A stretch of 64,000 nucleotides of DNA. It comes from Cyathus striatus (lineage: Eukaryota > Basidiomycota > Agaricomycetes > Agaricales > Nidulariaceae). The translations under genes and the position numbers were made by a program. This document shows positions 63,901 to 64,000 of this stretch, piece after piece. The notes beneath the pieces were generated by a model. That model searched no databases. It was not told where the DNA came from and worked only from the letters and a program-made list of their open reading frames with translations. The stretch covers positions 1,178,001 through 1,242,000 of the forward strand of contig JAOVFP010000007.1 in assembly GCA_025738555.1 (NCBI GenBank). The letters run 5' to 3'. Each line of letters starts with the position of its first letter. Position 1 is the first letter of the stretch.

Positions 63901-64000
63901 TGCTGTTGTCTGAGCTCTCTCTGGTGCTGTTCGCCTCTGCTGCTTCCACGACCTGTCGCTACTTTAATATATGGACCTCAGCAAATGCTCAACTAGTTCA

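Noticed and set aside
63322..63996. Open frames across the 63.3-63.9 kb minisatellite on both strands
   Set aside because: They are open only because the 18-bp unit lacks stops; composition is pure repeat.

Overview
The window looks like repeat-rich nuclear DNA of a filamentous basidiomycete, probably an agaricomycete. The evidence is 46-70 bp GT-AG introns with CTAAT-type branch sites, families typical of that group (F-box-like proteins with a short N-terminal F-box, DUF6699 proteins, O-fucosyltransferase-like proteins, NB-ARC/TPR NLRs), a Tad-like LINE, and hAT and pogo-type DNA transposons. No rRNA, CRISPR, bacterial operon or convincing functional tRNA gene was seen. Gene density is low; few genes appear fully open.

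Layout. 1-7.1 kb: AT-rich DNA with an F-box pseudogene, short tandem repeats and a decayed DUF6699 copy. 7.4-13.3 kb: a CpG-normal island with a 7-exon O-fucosyltransferase-like gene (9160-7483, minus) whose promoter and 5' end are repeated three times, an unresolved remnant, and an open DUF6699 gene (12864-11535, minus). 13.3-35.2 kb: a CpG-depleted block holding an old NLR copy (NLR-2) scattered from about 30.6 kb down to 14.1 kb. That copy is split by a hAT element (18389-29171, 8-bp target duplication), which was itself invaded by a 6.5-kb LINE (21932-28387). 35.2-38.9 kb: an open NB-ARC/17xTPR gene, NLR-1 (minus). 39-51.5 kb: CpG-normal DNA with a conserved small gene upstream of NLR-1, a 3-exon putative membrane protein gene (44300-42776) that shares a short motif with the NLR-1 N-terminus, about six decayed DUF6699 copies on the plus strand, and a second, frameshifted DUF6699 copy (51161-49735) in a 1.7-kb segmental duplication of 11.5-13.2 kb. 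52442-58198: a complete pogo-type transposon (25-bp TIRs, TA duplication) carrying a Ulp1-like protease joined to a DDE transposase; a 1.2-kb hAT MITE sits inside the transposase. 58.2-64 kb: CpG-poor DNA with a decayed multi-exon gene and an 18-bp minisatellite at 63.3-63.9 kb.

Two themes connect the parts. First, CpG content switches sharply between blocks, and the older copies of repeated units differ from the fresher ones largely by CpG to TpG/CpA changes. Matching this, the broken genes are mostly closed by TGA at places where CGA (Arg) would fit. This is consistent with methylation-driven decay of repeats. Second, NLR-1 and the neighbouring membrane-protein gene may form a receptor-effector pair joined by an amyloid-like motif, which is the most interesting functional hypothesis here.
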